A stretch of DNA of 51,022 bases, taken from NCBI RefSeq assembly GCF_023555005.1, contig NZ_JAMJPJ010000025.1:1-51022 (forward strand), in the 5' to 3' direction. This document shows positions 39,027 to 48,734 of the stretch, piece by piece. The notes below the pieces were generated by a model. That model was not told the DNA's origin. It searched no databases and saw only the letters and a program-made list of their open reading frames with translations. Position numbers and translations under genes: made by a program. This DNA is from Halomonas llamarensis. Lineage in GTDB: Bacteria > Pseudomonadota > Gammaproteobacteria > Pseudomonadales > Halomonadaceae. Each line of letters opens with the position of its first letter. The first letter of the stretch is position 1.

Positions 39027-40799
39027 TTAGTAGGTACGAACCTTAGGCTCGAACGTATCAACGGTTTTTGGCTTAAAGTTCACATCGCGCTTCTTCAGCT
39101 CTTTTGTCGCGGGGAAGTAAAGCGAGTGTTTCAGCCAGTTGACATCATCACGGTCAGGATAGTCGTAGCGAGAGTGAGCACCACGGCTTTCATTACGCTC
39201 AAGGGCAGCAATCGCCGTTGCTTCTGCCACTTCCATCAGGTTATCGAGTTCTAACGCTTCAACACGAGCGGTGTTAAAGGCATTGGACTTGTCAGGTAGG
39301 TGGGCATTCGCAATACGGCTGCGCAGCTCATTTAATTTTTTGACACCTTCCTGCATATTTTTCTCTTCGCGGAAAACACCGAAAGAGGTCTGCATGATGT
39401 CTTGCAGATCCGCTTTCAACGCAGGAATGCTCTCACCGCCGTCTGAATCGTTCCAGCGCGTGATGCGCTTCATGGCTGATTCGATATCAGTCTCGGAGGC
39501 ATCCAGATATTCGATACCTTCGTTCAGCGCACTCTCGATGAACATACCCGCCGCGCGACCGAATACGACTAAGTCTAGCAGAGAGTTACCGCCCAAGCGG
39601 TTAGCCCCGTGAACGGATACACAGGCGGCTTCACCACAGGCATACAAGCCGTTAACGATATGATCGTTACCACTCTCATCCTGAGTAATCGCCTGACCGT
39701 GGATGTTGGTCGGAATACCGCCCATCATGTAGTGACACGTCGGCACGACTGGAATCGGATCTTCCGCCGGATCTACGTGAGCAAATGTTTTAGAAAGTTC
39801 AACGATACCGGGTAGACGCTTGCCAAGGACATCTTCACCTAGGTGATCAAGCTTCAAGAAGACGTGATCGCCTTTCTCGCCACAGCCGCGACCTTCAAGA
39901 ATCTCCATGACCATTGAGCGCGCAACAACGTCACGACCCGCCAAGTCTTTGGCGTTCGGCGCGTAACGCTCCATAAAGCGTTCGCCATCTTTATTGATCA
40001 GGTAACCACCTTCACCCCGACACCCTTCGGTGACCAGCGTGCCCGCACCGTAAATACCGGTCGGGTGGAACTGCCACATTTCCATATCCTGCATCGGGAA
40101 GCCAGCGCGCAGCGCCATACCAATACCGTCGCCGGTATTAATCAGGGCGTTGGTAGTTGAAGCGTAAATACGTCCCGCACCGCCGGTAGCCAGCACAGTG
40201 GCCTTCGACTTAACGTGAACCACTTCGCCCGTTTCGATGCACATGGCGATACAGCCCACCACATCGCCTTCGGCATTTTTCACCAAATCCACCGCGTACC
40301 ACTCATTCAAGAACGTCGTATTGTTCTTGAGATTGTTTTGGTACAACGTGTGCAACAACGCATGACCAGTACGGTCAGCGGCTGCACAGGTACGTGCTGC
40401 CTGGCCACCTTCACCAAAATTCTTCGACTGTCCACCAAACGGACGCTGATAAATACGGCCATTATCGAAGCGCGAGAACGGCAGCCCCATATGCTCTAGC
40501 TCAAAGACCGCCTTCGGGCCTTCAGAACACATATACTCCGACGCATCTTGGTCGGCAATATAGTCACTGCCCTTGACGGTGTCATACATGTGCCAGCGCC
40601 AGTCATCGTTTGGGTCGGCAGAAGCAATGGCACATGTAATACCGCCCTGGGCAGAAACGGTGTGAGAGCGTGTCGGGAACACTTTTGACAGCACCGCTGT
40701 CTTTTTACCGGACTTGGCAAGCTCAAGTGCAGCACGCAAGCCAGAGCCACCACCACCGATGATAATGGCGTCAAATGTCAGGCTACGAAGGTTAGACAT
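39027..40799 (-). CDS. sdhA: Succinate dehydrogenase flavoprotein subunit
   Basis: Oxidises succinate to fumarate with covalently bound FAD. The 590-residue protein shows the dinucleotide motif [13 protein letters not shown], the FAD-attachment His in [11 protein letters not shown] near residue 46, the substrate region [11 protein letters not shown], the catalytic arginine in [20 protein letters not shown], and RYDYPDRDD near the C-terminus. It lies three bases after sdhD in a compact sdhC-D-A-B unit. Confidence 0.97.
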   Translation of the reverse strand: MSNLRSLTFDAIIIGGGGSGLRAALELAKSGKKTAVLSKVFPTRSHTVSAQGGITCAIASADPNDDWRWHMYDTVKGSDYIADQDASEYMCSEGPKAVFELEHMGLPFSRFDNGRIYQRPFGGQSKNFGEGGQAARTCAAADRTGHALLHTLYQNNLKNNTTFLNEWYAVDLVKNAEGDVVGCIAMCIETGEVVHVKSKATVLATGGAGRIYASTTNALINTGDGIGMALRAGFPMQDMEMWQFHPTGIYGAGTLVTEGCRGEGGYLINKDGERFMERYAPNAKDLAGRDVVARSMVMEILEGRGCGEKGDHVFLKLDHLGEDVLGKRLPGIVELSKTFAHVDPAEDPIPVVPTCHYMMGGIPTNIHGQAITQDESGNDHIVNGLYACGEAACVSVHGANRLGGNSLLDLVVFGRAAGMFIESALNEGIEYLDASETDIESAMKRITRWNDSDGGESIPALKADLQDIMQTSFGVFREEKNMQEGVKKLNELRSRIANAHLPDKSNAFNTARVEALELDNLMEVAEATAIAALERNESRGAHSRYDYPDRDDVNWLKHSLYFPATKELKKRDVNFKPKTVDTFEPKVRTY

Positions 40800-40802
40800 G
40801 TA

Positions 40803-41150
40803 TCAAGCTCCCCACAGAATTTGAATGCTCCACACCAAGTAGACGAAGATGGCCAGAATAATAAGTAGCTGAGCACCTACACGCACATTGGTGGATTTGA
40901 GATAGTCCGTCGTCACGGTCCAAAGGCCAACCCAGGCATGCGCAGCCAATGAAATAAAGGCCAGCAGAGAGAAAATCCGCATCCACGTTTGGGCGAATAG
41001 GCCACTCCAGGCGTAATAATCCAATCCCGGATTAAACAGGAGATAGGCAACGATAAAAATCGTATAGAGCGCCAGAACTACTGCAGAAACGCGCTGAATC
41101 AACCAATCAGACAGCCCACTGCGGCCGAAACTTGTGATGTTAGTTACCAT
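40803..41150 (-). CDS. sdhD: Succinate dehydrogenase membrane anchor SdhD
   Basis: A 115-residue membrane subunit with three hydrophobic helices that, with SdhC, binds haem b and ubiquinone. Seen are DWLIQRVSAVVLALY, the haem-ligand His region SLAAHAWVGLWTV and DYLK near the third helix. The ATG at 41150 has AGGAG upstream; an in-frame TTG at 41156 is less likely. It overlaps sdhC by seven bases. Confidence 0.9.
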   Translation of the reverse strand: MVTNITSFGRSGLSDWLIQRVSAVVLALYTIFIVAYLLFNPGLDYYAWSGLFAQTWMRIFSLLAFISLAAHAWVGLWTVTTDYLKSTNVRVGAQLLIILAIFVYLVWSIQILWGA

Positions 41151-41521
41151 ATCCAAACTCCTGCCAAAATAATCAGAACGGCACTAATCACGACGGTGAT
41201 CTGCGCTTTTTTCACACCGCCTTCAAGGGTGACGCCGATATCGGCGTCCATCAGCAGGTGCTTGATACCCGCCACAAAATGAAAGGCGAGAGCCGATAGC
41301 AATCCCCACGCGATCAATTTCGCTAGAAAATTATCGGCTAAAGCGCTGCTAACAGCGTTAAAGCCAGCGGGCGAAGAGAGAGATTTACTCAGCGCCCAAA
41401 AAGCGAAGATCAGGCCAATGAACATGATGACACCCGTGATGCGGTGTGCGATCGATGTTAATGCTGGAAGTGGGAAATGTATCGTCGAAAGGTCTAGGTT
41501 TACGGGTCGTTTGCTATTCAC
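41144..41521 (-). CDS. sdhC: Succinate dehydrogenase cytochrome b556 subunit SdhC
   Basis: A 125-residue membrane anchor with three hydrophobic helices. The quinone-site signature is visible in LTSIAHRITGVIMF (Ser, Arg), and the haem His in FHFVAGIKHLLMD. I take the GTG at 41521 because the product then begins NSKRPVNLDL, as in related enzymes; no strong ribosome site is visible. A GTG at 41533 is an in-frame alternative. First gene of sdhCDAB. Confidence 0.88.
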   Translation of the reverse strand: MNSKRPVNLDLSTIHFPLPALTSIAHRITGVIMFIGLIFAFWALSKSLSSPAGFNAVSSALADNFLAKLIAWGLLSALAFHFVAGIKHLLMDADIGVTLEGGVKKAQITVVISAVLIILAGVWIW

Positions 41522-41654
41522 GGCTTTGTACACACTCTTTTGGCCCGCTCTGCGACAAGTCGGGAATGGCCCGAGCGGGCAGTGGTTGCTGGAAGGGGCT
41601 CGGCCGTTGCCAAGTTGGGCACGACCGCTTTCCTGCTAGTGTCGCGCATCAAGG

Positions 41655-41683
41655 ATTATAAGAACCTTAGCCCCCGCTGACAA
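41655..41683 (-). promoter_or_regulatory. sdhCDAB promoter
   Basis: On the minus strand TTGTCA (41683-41678) and TATAAT (41660-41655) are 17 bases apart. It is a strong sigma-70 match about 135 bases before sdhC, giving a long leader (41522-41654) with no other gene. Confidence 0.75.
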
Positions 41684-41890
41684 ACCGAACTAAGACGTTA
41701 CTCGACCATGGTGCAAGGAATTTGCGTTTTAGTTCGGTCGATTTTGCACCGCAGCATCGCTATAGTAGATCTATCGGCAGGCGATGCGCCAAAATTTTTT
41801 GCCCAACGCAAACTGCCACGACACCATAATCATATACAAAAATTATCCAGACAAACAGTTTTGTCACAACCAAACTAGCGTTTAGGCTAA

Positions 41891-41918
41891 TTGACATTTA
41901 GTCTCGCGCTTCTATAGT
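41891..41918 (+). promoter_or_regulatory. gltA promoter
   Basis: TTGACA (41891-41896) and TATAGT (41913-41918) with a 16-base spacer lie about 80 bases before gltA. The region 41684-41890 between the divergent promoters is AT-rich and is where regulators of both units would bind; no defined operator is recognised. Confidence 0.75.
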
Positions 41919-41998
41919 GGGCGAGCCTTTTCGCCGGCGCGGTATGCGAAATATCGACGTAACGTGACGTCCCAACCCGAACTCGAAAGGAGGCCACT

Positions 41999-43285
41999 AT
42001 GGCTGACAGGAAAGCAACATTAACGGTAGACGGCCTAGATAAGCCTATCGAGCTACCTATTTACTCCGGCACGCAAGGCCCTGACGTCATTGACGTTCGT
42101 GGCCTAGGTGCAGAAGGCCTGTTTACCTATGACCCCGGCTTTATGGCCACCTCTTCCTGCCAGTCTGCCATTACCTATATCGATGGTGGTAAGGGTGTTC
42201 TGCTGCATCGCGGCTACCCTATCGGACAGCTGGCTAAAGAGTCTAATTTTGTTGAAGTTTGCTACACTCTACTGTTTGGCGATCTACCCAATGACGAGCA
42301 GTTCGCTGACTTTGAGTCACGAATTCGCAATCACACAATGGTTCACGACCAAATCAATAACTTCTTTAAGGGATTTCGTCGTGACGCTCACCCCATGTCG
42401 ATCCTATGCGGTGTTGTCGGCGGCTTAGCCGCGTTCTATCACGACCACATGGACACCACAAAAGAAGAAGATCGCGTGATCAGCGCTGTTCGACTCATCG
42501 CTAAAATGCCGACCATTGCGGCAATGTCTTACAAGTACAACGTTGGCCAACCTTTTAACTATCCGCGCAATGACCTGAATTATGCAGAGAACTTCCTCTA
42601 CATGATGTTCAGCACACCGTGCGATGAGTACGAGGTCAACCCGGTATACGCCAAGGCGATGGACCGTATCTTCATGCTCCACGCCGATCACGAACAAAAC
42701 GCATCCACGTCTACCGTTCGCCTTGCTGGCTCTACCGGTGCCAACCCATTTGCCTGCATCAGCGCTGGCATTGCCGCTCTTTGGGGCCCAGCTCACGGCG
42801 GTGCCAACGAAGCCGTACTAAAGATGCTCGACGAAATCGGTGATGATTCAGAAGAAAACATCCAGCGTTTTGTCGATAAGGCAAAAGACAAGGACGATCC
42901 GTTCAAACTGATGGGCTTTGGTCACCGAGTTTATCGCAACTTTGACCCGCGCGCCAAAGTGATGAAAGAGACCTGCGACGAAGTCTTAGCCGAACTCGGT
43001 ATGGCGGATGACCCACAGCTCAAAATCGCCAAGCGCCTTGAGCAAATCGCGCTGGAAGACGACTACTTCATCGAGCGTAAGCTTTACCCCAACGTCGACT
43101 TCTACTCTGGTATCATCCTGAAAGCGATGGGCATCCCGACCAACATGTTTACCGTGATTTTTGCGGTATCGCGCACGATTGGTTGGATCTCTCACTGGAA
43201 TGAAATGCTCAGCGATAGTTACAAAATTGGTCGCCCACGTCAGCTTTACATCGGTCACGAGCAGCGTGACTATCCACAAAAGTAA
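41999..43285 (+). CDS. gltA: Citrate synthase (type II)
   Basis: Condenses oxaloacetate and acetyl-CoA, the entry step of the TCA cycle. The 428-residue protein has the N-terminal beta domain of the NADH-sensitive hexameric type. It has the catalytic His in [11 protein letters not shown], the second His in [14 protein letters not shown], and the Asp in [16 protein letters not shown] gives a very strong ribosome site. It is divergent from sdhCDAB, the arrangement found in pseudomonads and enterics, so TCA entry and succinate oxidation share one control region. Confidence 0.97.
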   Translation: MADRKATLTVDGLDKPIELPIYSGTQGPDVIDVRGLGAEGLFTYDPGFMATSSCQSAITYIDGGKGVLLHRGYPIGQLAKESNFVEVCYTLLFGDLPNDEQFADFESRIRNHTMVHDQINNFFKGFRRDAHPMSILCGVVGGLAAFYHDHMDTTKEEDRVISAVRLIAKMPTIAAMSYKYNVGQPFNYPRNDLNYAENFLYMMFSTPCDEYEVNPVYAKAMDRIFMLHADHEQNASTSTVRLAGSTGANPFACISAGIAALWGPAHGGANEAVLKMLDEIGDDSEENIQRFVDKAKDKDDPFKLMGFGHRVYRNFDPRAKVMKETCDEVLAELGMADDPQLKIAKRLEQIALEDDYFIERKLYPNVDFYSGIILKAMGIPTNMFTVIFAVSRTIGWISHWNEMLSDSYKIGRPRQLYIGHEQRDYPQK

Positions 43286-43318
43286 ACCTAAGATAGCGGC
43301 CGTTAGCCGACTTGATGA

Positions 43319-43344
43319 CAAAGGCCACCTTCGGGTGGCCTTTT
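43319..43344 (+). terminator. Terminator after gltA
   Basis: AAAGGCCACC and GGTGGCCTTTT pair around a short TTCG-type loop about 35 bases after the gltA stop. The 3-prime T run is part of the stem, as is common in this genome. Confidence 0.8.
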
Positions 43345-43390
43345 GCGTATGCTACAAAGATACCGTCACCCTCAATAAAAGGATCCAGCA

Positions 43391-44272
43391 ATGCGCACTA
43401 TATCCACCGTCGCTTTTATCGGCTTAGGCGTTATGGGCTATCCGATGGCAGGCCACCTCGCCCGCCAAGGACTGACCACCCGTGTTTATAACCGTACTGC
43501 CAACAAAGCGGAAACCTGGGTAAATGAGTACGGCGGTAGCGCTCACTCAACGCCACAAGAGGCAGCCAAAGGCGCTGATCTCGTGCTCATTTGTGTGGGC
43601 AACGACGATGACGTTCGTGAGGTAACCACCGGTAGCGAAGGCGTACTTCAGAGCATGAAAAGCGGGAGTATCTTGATTGATCACACCACCGCGTCCGCCG
43701 ATCTTGCGTTAGAGCTCGATGCAGCCTGCCGTGAGCAAGAGGTTGGGTTTATCGATGCGCCAGTCTCAGGCGGCCAACAAGGTGCAGAAAATGGCGCGCT
43801 GACCATTATGTGCGGTGGCGAAAAAGCCCACTTTGAACACGTTCATCCCGTGCTGGATTTATACGCGCGCGCTGTGACGCTAATGGGCGCGGCCAGCAGC
43901 GGGCAACTCACCAAGATGGTCAACCAAATTTGTATCGCCGGTTTGGTACAAGGGCTTGCTGAAGGCTTGCACTTTGCTGAACAAGCAGGGCTCGACCAAC
44001 AGCAAGTCATCGATGTTATCGCCAAAGGCGCGGCTGGTTCTTGGCAGATGGAGAATCGCCACAAAACGATGATTGCGGATGAGTACGCGCATGGCTTTGC
44101 GGTTAACTGGATGCGCAAAGACTTGGATATTTGCTTAACACAGGCGCGCCGCTTAGACGCAACCCTTCCGGTTACCGCGTTGGTTGATCAGTTTTACGCG
44201 GATGTGCAACGAACAGGCGGAGGGCGCTGGGATACATCGTCGCTCTTGAAGCGCCTACGTAAGGTCGATTAA
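43391..44272 (+). CDS. NAD(P)-dependent beta-hydroxyacid dehydrogenase
   Basis: A 293-residue member of the 3-hydroxyisobutyrate/tartronate-semialdehyde reductase family. Seen are the Rossmann motif FIGLGVMGYPMAGHL, DAPVSGGQQGAENGAL near residue 120, the catalytic Lys in GQLTKMVNQI near 177, and WMRKDLDIC near 240. The substrate (3-hydroxyisobutyrate, tartronate semialdehyde, glyoxylate or succinic semialdehyde) is not decidable. No valine or glycolate genes are adjacent. It has its own promoter region after the gltA terminator. Confidence 0.88.
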   Translation: MRTISTVAFIGLGVMGYPMAGHLARQGLTTRVYNRTANKAETWVNEYGGSAHSTPQEAAKGADLVLICVGNDDDVREVTTGSEGVLQSMKSGSILIDHTTASADLALELDAACREQEVGFIDAPVSGGQQGAENGALTIMCGGEKAHFEHVHPVLDLYARAVTLMGAASSGQLTKMVNQICIAGLVQGLAEGLHFAEQAGLDQQQVIDVIAKGAAGSWQMENRHKTMIADEYAHGFAVNWMRKDLDICLTQARRLDATLPVTALVDQFYADVQRTGGGRWDTSSLLKRLRKVD

Positions 44273-44300
44273 CCCTTGACTTTTTGGCCTTACCATCCTG

Positions 44301-44337
44301 AACAGGGTTTTCCACACCTTCTGTGGATAACCCTGTT
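44301..44337. promoter_or_regulatory. Hairpin carrying inverted DnaA boxes
   Basis: AACAGGGTT-T-TCCACA-CCTTC-TGTGGA-T-AACCCTGTT is a 15-bp stem with one T/T mismatch. The arms contain TGTGGATAA (44322-44330), a perfect DnaA box in inverted form, and TTTTCCACA (44308-44316), one mismatch from it. It may simply be the terminator of the preceding gene, but the DnaA-box match is notable. Confidence 0.55.
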
Positions 44338-44674
44338 TATAACCACTAGAAAACGTCTCAAAAGCGCCATTATCAGCGGGCTGACCTTAAATTGGTTATT
44401 TTTTAACCTACCTTAAACTACTGTTTTTAAAGGATTTTAATAAGCGCAGCTATTTTTATACCAAAATTCAGACCATTATGCACAACCCCTCCGCAAGAAC
44501 AGCGAAAGTGGACAAGTCAAGTCTAAAATGGCGTTAAAAATGTGTTTTTTCGCGATTTATAGCCACAAAAAAAACATGCACCCGCAGTTGCGAGTAACAC
44601 GGAAAAGACAAAAAATTAGCTATGCATTATGCACAAACGAAGTGAGTAAGCACACAGTAATGCAAAATAAAGAA
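44338..44674. other. AT-rich gene-free stretch before tRNA-Glu
   Basis: About 340 bases of clearly lower GC than the flanks, with several A/T runs (for example GGTTATTTTTTAACC) and no credible ORF. Leftward transcription from gltX and the tRNAs must end here. No clean terminator is seen, though the GGTTA/TAACC hairpin at about 44392-44407 is a candidate. Confidence 0.5.
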
Positions 44675-44750
44675 TGGCGTCCCATAGGGGGTTCGAACCC
44701 CTGTTACCGCCGTGAAAGGGCGGTGTCCTAGACCACTAGACGAATGGGAC
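44675..44750 (-). tRNA. tRNA-Glu (anticodon TTC)
   Basis: 76 bases including an encoded CCA. Acceptor GTCCCAT pairs with ATGGGAC. The anticodon stem CCGCC/GGCGG carries loop CTTTCAC, and the T arm contains GGTTCGAACC. It lies downstream of gltX on the same strand. Confidence 0.96.
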
Positions 44751-44786
44751 GTAGCACACAATGACAGAAAGCATTATCGATATGTT

Positions 44787-44862
44787 TGGTGGAGCCTAGC
44801 GGGATCGAACCGCTGACCTCAACACTGCCAGTGTTGCGCTCTCCCAGCTGAGCTAAGGCCCC
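44787..44862 (-). tRNA. tRNA-Ala (anticodon GGC)
   Basis: 76 bases with encoded CCA. Acceptor GGGGCCT pairs with AGGCTCC (one G-T pair). The anticodon stem CAACA/TGTTG holds loop CTGGCAG, and the T arm contains GGTTCGATCC. It is 36 bases upstream of tRNA-Glu and 75 bases behind the gltX stop. Confidence 0.96.
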
Positions 44863-44937
44863 ACGTGTCGTGAAGACGGAGCGTATAATAATGATTACGC
44901 CCCGTTTCGTCAACCACTTCCGACATTATCGTTTTCG

Positions 44938-46416
44938 TTACAGTTCCTGAAACTCCTTTTCAAAGCGCTTGGCTTGCTTTTTCGACACGCCCCCCAACAC
45001 CTCAATGGCATGACGCAAACGCGCGCGCGTCATGTCCGAGCCGAGAATAACCATCGCATCCATTACCGACGTACTGGTTGCGCTACCGGTAATGGCGATA
45101 AACACCGGCGCTAAAAATGCTTTCATTTTTAAATCAAAGTACTCGGCAAGCGCTTTGACTTCTTCGAGTAAGGCCTCTTTGTGCCATGCTGGGACCGCTT
45201 CAAAGCGCCACGTTAAAAATTGCAGCAGCTTGACGAGCGCCTCTTTCTCCAGCTTCACCGAATCAAAAGCGGTTTCATTGATGGCCGGTAGCCCGGAAAA
45301 GAAGTGACCTGCTAGCGGCGCTACTTGCGACAAGGTCTCAACGCGAGGTCTCACTTGCGGCAAAATTTGGCGCACGTACGCCTCATTGAACGCCCAGTCA
45401 CGTAGCGCTTGCAAAAAAGCCTCGTCATCGAGATCTTCGCGAATATAGAGACCGTTCAGCCACGTCAATTTTTCCAGATCAAACACTGGGCCACCCAATG
45501 ACACTCGCTGGACATCAAATGCCGCCATCATTTCATCGAGAGAAAACTTCTCTCGCTCATCGGGCATAGACCAGCCCATACGCCCAAGATAATTCGTTAC
45601 TGCCTCAGGCAAAAACCCCATCCGGCGATAATAGTTAATCGATGTCGGGTTTTTACGCTTGGAAAGTTTCGACTTATCCGGATTACGCAGCAGTGGCATA
45701 TGGCAAAGCGTCGGCATTTCCCAGCCAAAGTACTCATACAACAGTTGATGCTTAGGCGCTGAGTTAATCCACTCTTCGCCACGCAGCACGTGAGTGATCC
45801 CCATTAAGTGGTCGTCGACAACGTTGGCCAGGTGATACGTCGGCATACCGTCCGACTTAAGTAAAATCTGGGCGTCTACCTGCGCCCACTCCACCTCAAT
45901 ACGACCACGTAGCATGTCTTGCACCACACACACACCATCCGTCGGCACCTGCATGCGCACGACATACGGCCAGCCCTCTTGCTCACGGCGACTTTTCTCA
46001 TCGGCATTCAATGCTAGATCAGCAGGCTTAAGTGCCAACTGCATGCCTGCTATTTTGCGCGCCTCGCGCAACGCGTTGAGTTCCTCTGTTGTGCGGTAGC
46101 ATTTAAAAGCATAGCCAGCATCAATCAATTGGTGTGCGTATTGCGCGTAAATCTCACCACGCTCGCTCTGGCGATAAGGACCGTGAGGACCACCTACATC
46201 AGGGCCTTCATCCCATTCGATGCCCAGCCAACGCAATGAATCCAAAATCATCTGCTCCGACTCCGCGGTGGAGCGAACGCGGTCGGTATCTTCAATACGT
46301 AGAATAAATTGGCCACCATGCTGGCGCGCAAAACAAAGGTTAAACAGTGCAATATAGGCTGTGCCAACGTGAGGGTCGCCCGTGGGAGACGGTGCAATGC
46401 GAGTGCGTACGGTCAT
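44938..46416 (-). CDS. gltX: Glutamyl-tRNA synthetase
   Basis: Class I synthetase charging tRNA-Glu. The 492-residue protein has the HIGH-type motif in [25 protein letters not shown], and the KMSKS equivalent KLSKRKNP near residue 255. A full helical anticodon-binding C-terminal half is present, unlike the GluQ paralogue at 12.3 kb. The ATG at 46416 has AAGGAA upstream and begins [12 protein letters not shown]; the longer frame to 46509 is not family sequence. It is followed by tRNA-Ala and its own substrate tRNA-Glu on the same strand. Confidence 0.95.
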   Translation of the reverse strand: MTVRTRIAPSPTGDPHVGTAYIALFNLCFARQHGGQFILRIEDTDRVRSTAESEQMILDSLRWLGIEWDEGPDVGGPHGPYRQSERGEIYAQYAHQLIDAGYAFKCYRTTEELNALREARKIAGMQLALKPADLALNADEKSRREQEGWPYVVRMQVPTDGVCVVQDMLRGRIEVEWAQVDAQILLKSDGMPTYHLANVVDDHLMGITHVLRGEEWINSAPKHQLLYEYFGWEMPTLCHMPLLRNPDKSKLSKRKNPTSINYYRRMGFLPEAVTNYLGRMGWSMPDEREKFSLDEMMAAFDVQRVSLGGPVFDLEKLTWLNGLYIREDLDDEAFLQALRDWAFNEAYVRQILPQVRPRVETLSQVAPLAGHFFSGLPAINETAFDSVKLEKEALVKLLQFLTWRFEAVPAWHKEALLEEVKALAEYFDLKMKAFLAPVFIAITGSATSTSVMDAMVILGSDMTRARLRHAIEVLGGVSKKQAKRFEKEFQEL

Positions 46417-46747
46417 GAATGCGTTCCTTAGAGTCTTACTATTGAGCGTCGCGCCATTATACGCACCCAGCGCAGCTCCAACAGCACTGCGATAAAGGAA
46501 CGACAACACAGAAAAAGCGTCTTAAAAGATAGTTACGTGTTACCGCCATTGGGATGCGCGTTACGGCACAATCGCTTACCATACGTCGACGTTACAGGGA
46601 GCGGCTATAATGATTGGCAAGTGGCGTCAAAAAAACGGCACTTTGCGGCGATAAATAGCGGCTCTAACACACTAGAATTCGCATTACCTTAAATAAGGTC
46701 GTCAATTTATTCACGAGTCGTGCAGGGCTCTTCGACAGGAAAACACA
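46417..46747. promoter_or_regulatory. Divergent intergenic region gltX / XRE gene
   Basis: 331 bases without a gene. A perfect dyad ACCTTA-AA-TAAGGT (46686-46699) lies about 50 bases before the XRE start and could be the operator of that regulator. No near-consensus promoter is evident for either gene. Confidence 0.4.
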
Positions 46748-47278
46748 ATGGAATCGCTAGGCTCACGTATTAAACACCTTAGGCTACGGGCCAAGCTCAA
46801 CAAAGCGGCGCTGGCACGTGAAATCGGCGTGTCAGACGTGACAGTCTCTTATTGGGAATCTGGCGCCATTAAGCAGATTGGCCATGAACGCCTCGTTGCA
46901 CTTGCTGATGCTCTGGGGTGTTCGTTGGCCACCCTGCTTGAGGGTGATAACGCGCCCACCTTACCTGCGCTCAATCATACGGGACTGCTCCCTTGGAAGC
47001 AGCGCCAAGCTAAGCCGATTGACGCGGCGAGCAGTCACCTCCCGCTCAATATGCCTTGGCAGCAGCCAGCATTTATTGCCACCCCGGGGCCAAACTCACA
47101 TTTTGCGCCCGTCAAAACCGGCGATCTTGCGTTGCTGGGCCCCACCGATACCTTCAAGCAGGTTGGCTATTATGTCGTCAGCCGAGACCAACAAACAGAA
47201 ATTATACATTTGACCCAGCCTCCAGAGGACGACATCACGGTTCAGGCTGCCGTACTGGCTCATTGGCGACCGATTTAA
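46748..47278 (+). CDS. XRE-family regulator with degenerate LexA-like C-terminus
   Basis: A 176-residue protein. Residues 5-65 form a Cro/C1-type helix-turn-helix (RIKHLRLRAKLNKAALAREIGVSDVTVSYWESG). The C-terminal part has the shape of an S24/LexA-like domain (GPNSHFAPVKTGD, then GYYVVSRDQ), but the usual catalytic lysine is not evident. It may therefore bind a ligand or a partner rather than self-cleave; this is inference. It stands alone. Its stop overlaps the convergent lipoprotein stop by four bases. Confidence 0.8.
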   Translation: MESLGSRIKHLRLRAKLNKAALAREIGVSDVTVSYWESGAIKQIGHERLVALADALGCSLATLLEGDNAPTLPALNHTGLLPWKQRQAKPIDAASSHLPLNMPWQQPAFIATPGPNSHFAPVKTGDLALLGPTDTFKQVGYYVVSRDQQTEIIHLTQPPEDDITVQAAVLAHWRPI

Positions 47279-47895
47279 GACGCATCACTCGGGTAGGTCA
47301 ACACATCCACGTCATCGCGGGTGCGGCGTGACTCACTGCCAATCACTACCCGCCGCGAGTACTCCATTACCTGACCTAGGCCATGGCGGGATTGTGTCAC
47401 CCACTCTCCCGCCAAATATTCACCTTCCGAGCCAATGCGCTGGCGCACTTGCAAAGGCTGAACACTCGCTTCCATTGATGCCACGCCAAGGTGATAGACT
47501 CCATCTGGGAGACCACTCCCCGGCCCTAGTGGCCCTACGCGAAAGCGTCCATCTTCCACTTGCGTTCGTTTGCGCCAGCGAACGCTGCTCTGCTCGCGCT
47601 CCACTACAATGTTGACCTGCGTGGCATCAGGTAAGTTTGTTTCACCACTGACCGTGACGCGGCGATCAGCACGCAACGCTATCGTCGTCTCCACCTTGAC
47701 CGTAAGCGGGCTTGGTTCTGGCTCCGTTTTTGGCTCCTCTGACGCATTTGCGGATTGGTTGCTCGTAGATTCCGCTGCCTCCGCTGAGTCTGGCGAGTTT
47801 TTTGCGTCTTGTTGCTCTTCCTTCGAACCACTGCAGGCCGTCAGCAGTACGATCAACAAAGCAACTCCCCATCGCCCTATTCGCATTTTTCTCAC
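47275..47895 (-). CDS. Predicted lipoprotein, function unknown
   Basis: A 206-residue protein with a lipoprotein signal peptide and lipobox LLTAC near residues 17-21. A Ser/Glu/Ala/Pro-rich linker to about residue 62 follows. The folded part resembles a beta-sandwich (TVSGETNLPDATQVNIVVER, then VEDGRFRVGPLG and LPDGVYHLGV). The GTG at 47895 is chosen because GGAG lies six bases upstream; an ATG three codons later is too far from it. No named family is recognised. Probably envelope-anchored. Confidence 0.75.
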   Translation of the reverse strand: MRKMRIGRWGVALLIVLLTACSGSKEEQQDAKNSPDSAEAAESTSNQSANASEEPKTEPEPSPLTVKVETTIALRADRRVTVSGETNLPDATQVNIVVEREQSSVRWRKRTQVEDGRFRVGPLGPGSGLPDGVYHLGVASMEASVQPLQVRQRIGSEGEYLAGEWVTQSRHGLGQVMEYSRRVVIGSESRRTRDDVDVLTYPSDAS

Positions 47896-48371
47896 TGCCG
47901 TCTCCTTTAGCTTCTGGGTACTTACCTTGCGACTCTACGCTACTGTCATGCCGTTGACGCACAACTATGCAAAAAAATCATTGAGTGCGCGTTCTACCCT
48001 CACCCAAAGCAACGATAGCCCACCAAGAACCACTGCGCTCGGCACTATGTACTCAATGGCCTCTTAAACGGCGTTTAAGTACCACAACCACTCCACCAGG
48101 AAAATACGCTCCCTTTCATCGTTATAATACGCCTGACACTCTTCATGAAATAGGCGTGAGAACATAGCCCTTAGCAGGGCGGACATACTGCCGGAAACAC
48201 CGCTCACCCTCAGTGGCTACAAGCCCTAGATCGACGCCACCGTGTGGCTGGTGACGGAGGTGTAGCACAGCCTGAACGATGCGAGGGCTTTGGGACGAAG
48301 GAGAAGTATGAAGTGTGGGAGTAAGCAAGCCACTCCCATGCCATAATGCGTACCCGTTTTCAGGAGGCGGA
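47896..48371. other. Gene-poor stretch upstream of the small ORFs
   Basis: About 475 bases with no convincing gene. It holds a dyad CTTAAAC-GGC-GTTTAAG (48063-48079) and a TGGGAGT/ACTCCCA inverted repeat near 48317-48341. A minus-strand reading frame at 48143-48379 lacks a ribosome site and recognisable features. It may be decayed DNA. Confidence 0.4.
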
Positions 48372-48476
48372 ATGGGCATTATTTTTGGTAGCCGGGAATT
48401 GATTGATGAAGCCGCCCTCCCAAGGGCACAGGTTCAGCACTTTTCGCTGTCAGGGACTGGCACATTTCCTTGCTAG
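48372..48476 (+). CDS. Tiny ORF with strong ribosome site, unknown
   Basis: A 34-residue ORF beginning MGIIFGSRELIDEA, with AGGAGG five bases before the ATG. No family is recognised. It could be a real small protein or a gene remnant, since the surrounding bases look decayed. Confidence 0.3.
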   Translation: MGIIFGSRELIDEAALPRAQVQHFSLSGTGTFPC

Positions 48477-48514
48477 TGGTCTAACGCCTTATACCTCTGA
48501 TAGAGGAACATGCT

Positions 48515-48685
48515 ATGCATTTATGCGCGAATGATCACACCACACAGCAACAGCGCAAGGCGGCAACCATAAAGGCCGCTCGTAAGCGCTACCTTGCCGC
48601 AAAACACCAGGGCAAGATGAACGTCAGCCTGAGCGCTGAAAAAGCACAGAAGCGCGCCCAGAAATCTGTTTTTCGTCTGTCTTAA
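48515..48685 (+). CDS. Small basic protein, unknown
   Basis: A 56-residue ORF starting MHLCANDHTTQQQRKAA. It is rich in Lys, Arg, Gln and Ala (KAARKRYLAAKHQGK, EKAQKRAQKS) with no hydrophobic segment. GAGGA lies seven bases before the ATG. The composition suggests a helical nucleic-acid-binding or ribosome-associated peptide, but no family is recognised. Confidence 0.5.
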   Translation: MHLCANDHTTQQQRKAATIKAARKRYLAAKHQGKMNVSLSAEKAQKRAQKSVFRLS

Positions 48686-48734
48686 TATTTTAACGCCCCA
48701 ACACTTACCCCCGGCCATTTGAAGTGGCCGTTAC

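Noticed and set aside
44301..44674. Chromosomal replication origin
   Set aside because: Only two DnaA boxes, no dnaA, gidA or rpmH nearby; kept only as a possible DnaA site.
48143..48379. Minus-strand 78-residue reading frame
   Set aside because: No ribosome site, no recognisable motif, and its 5-prime end overlaps the better-supported rightward tiny ORF; treated as decayed DNA.
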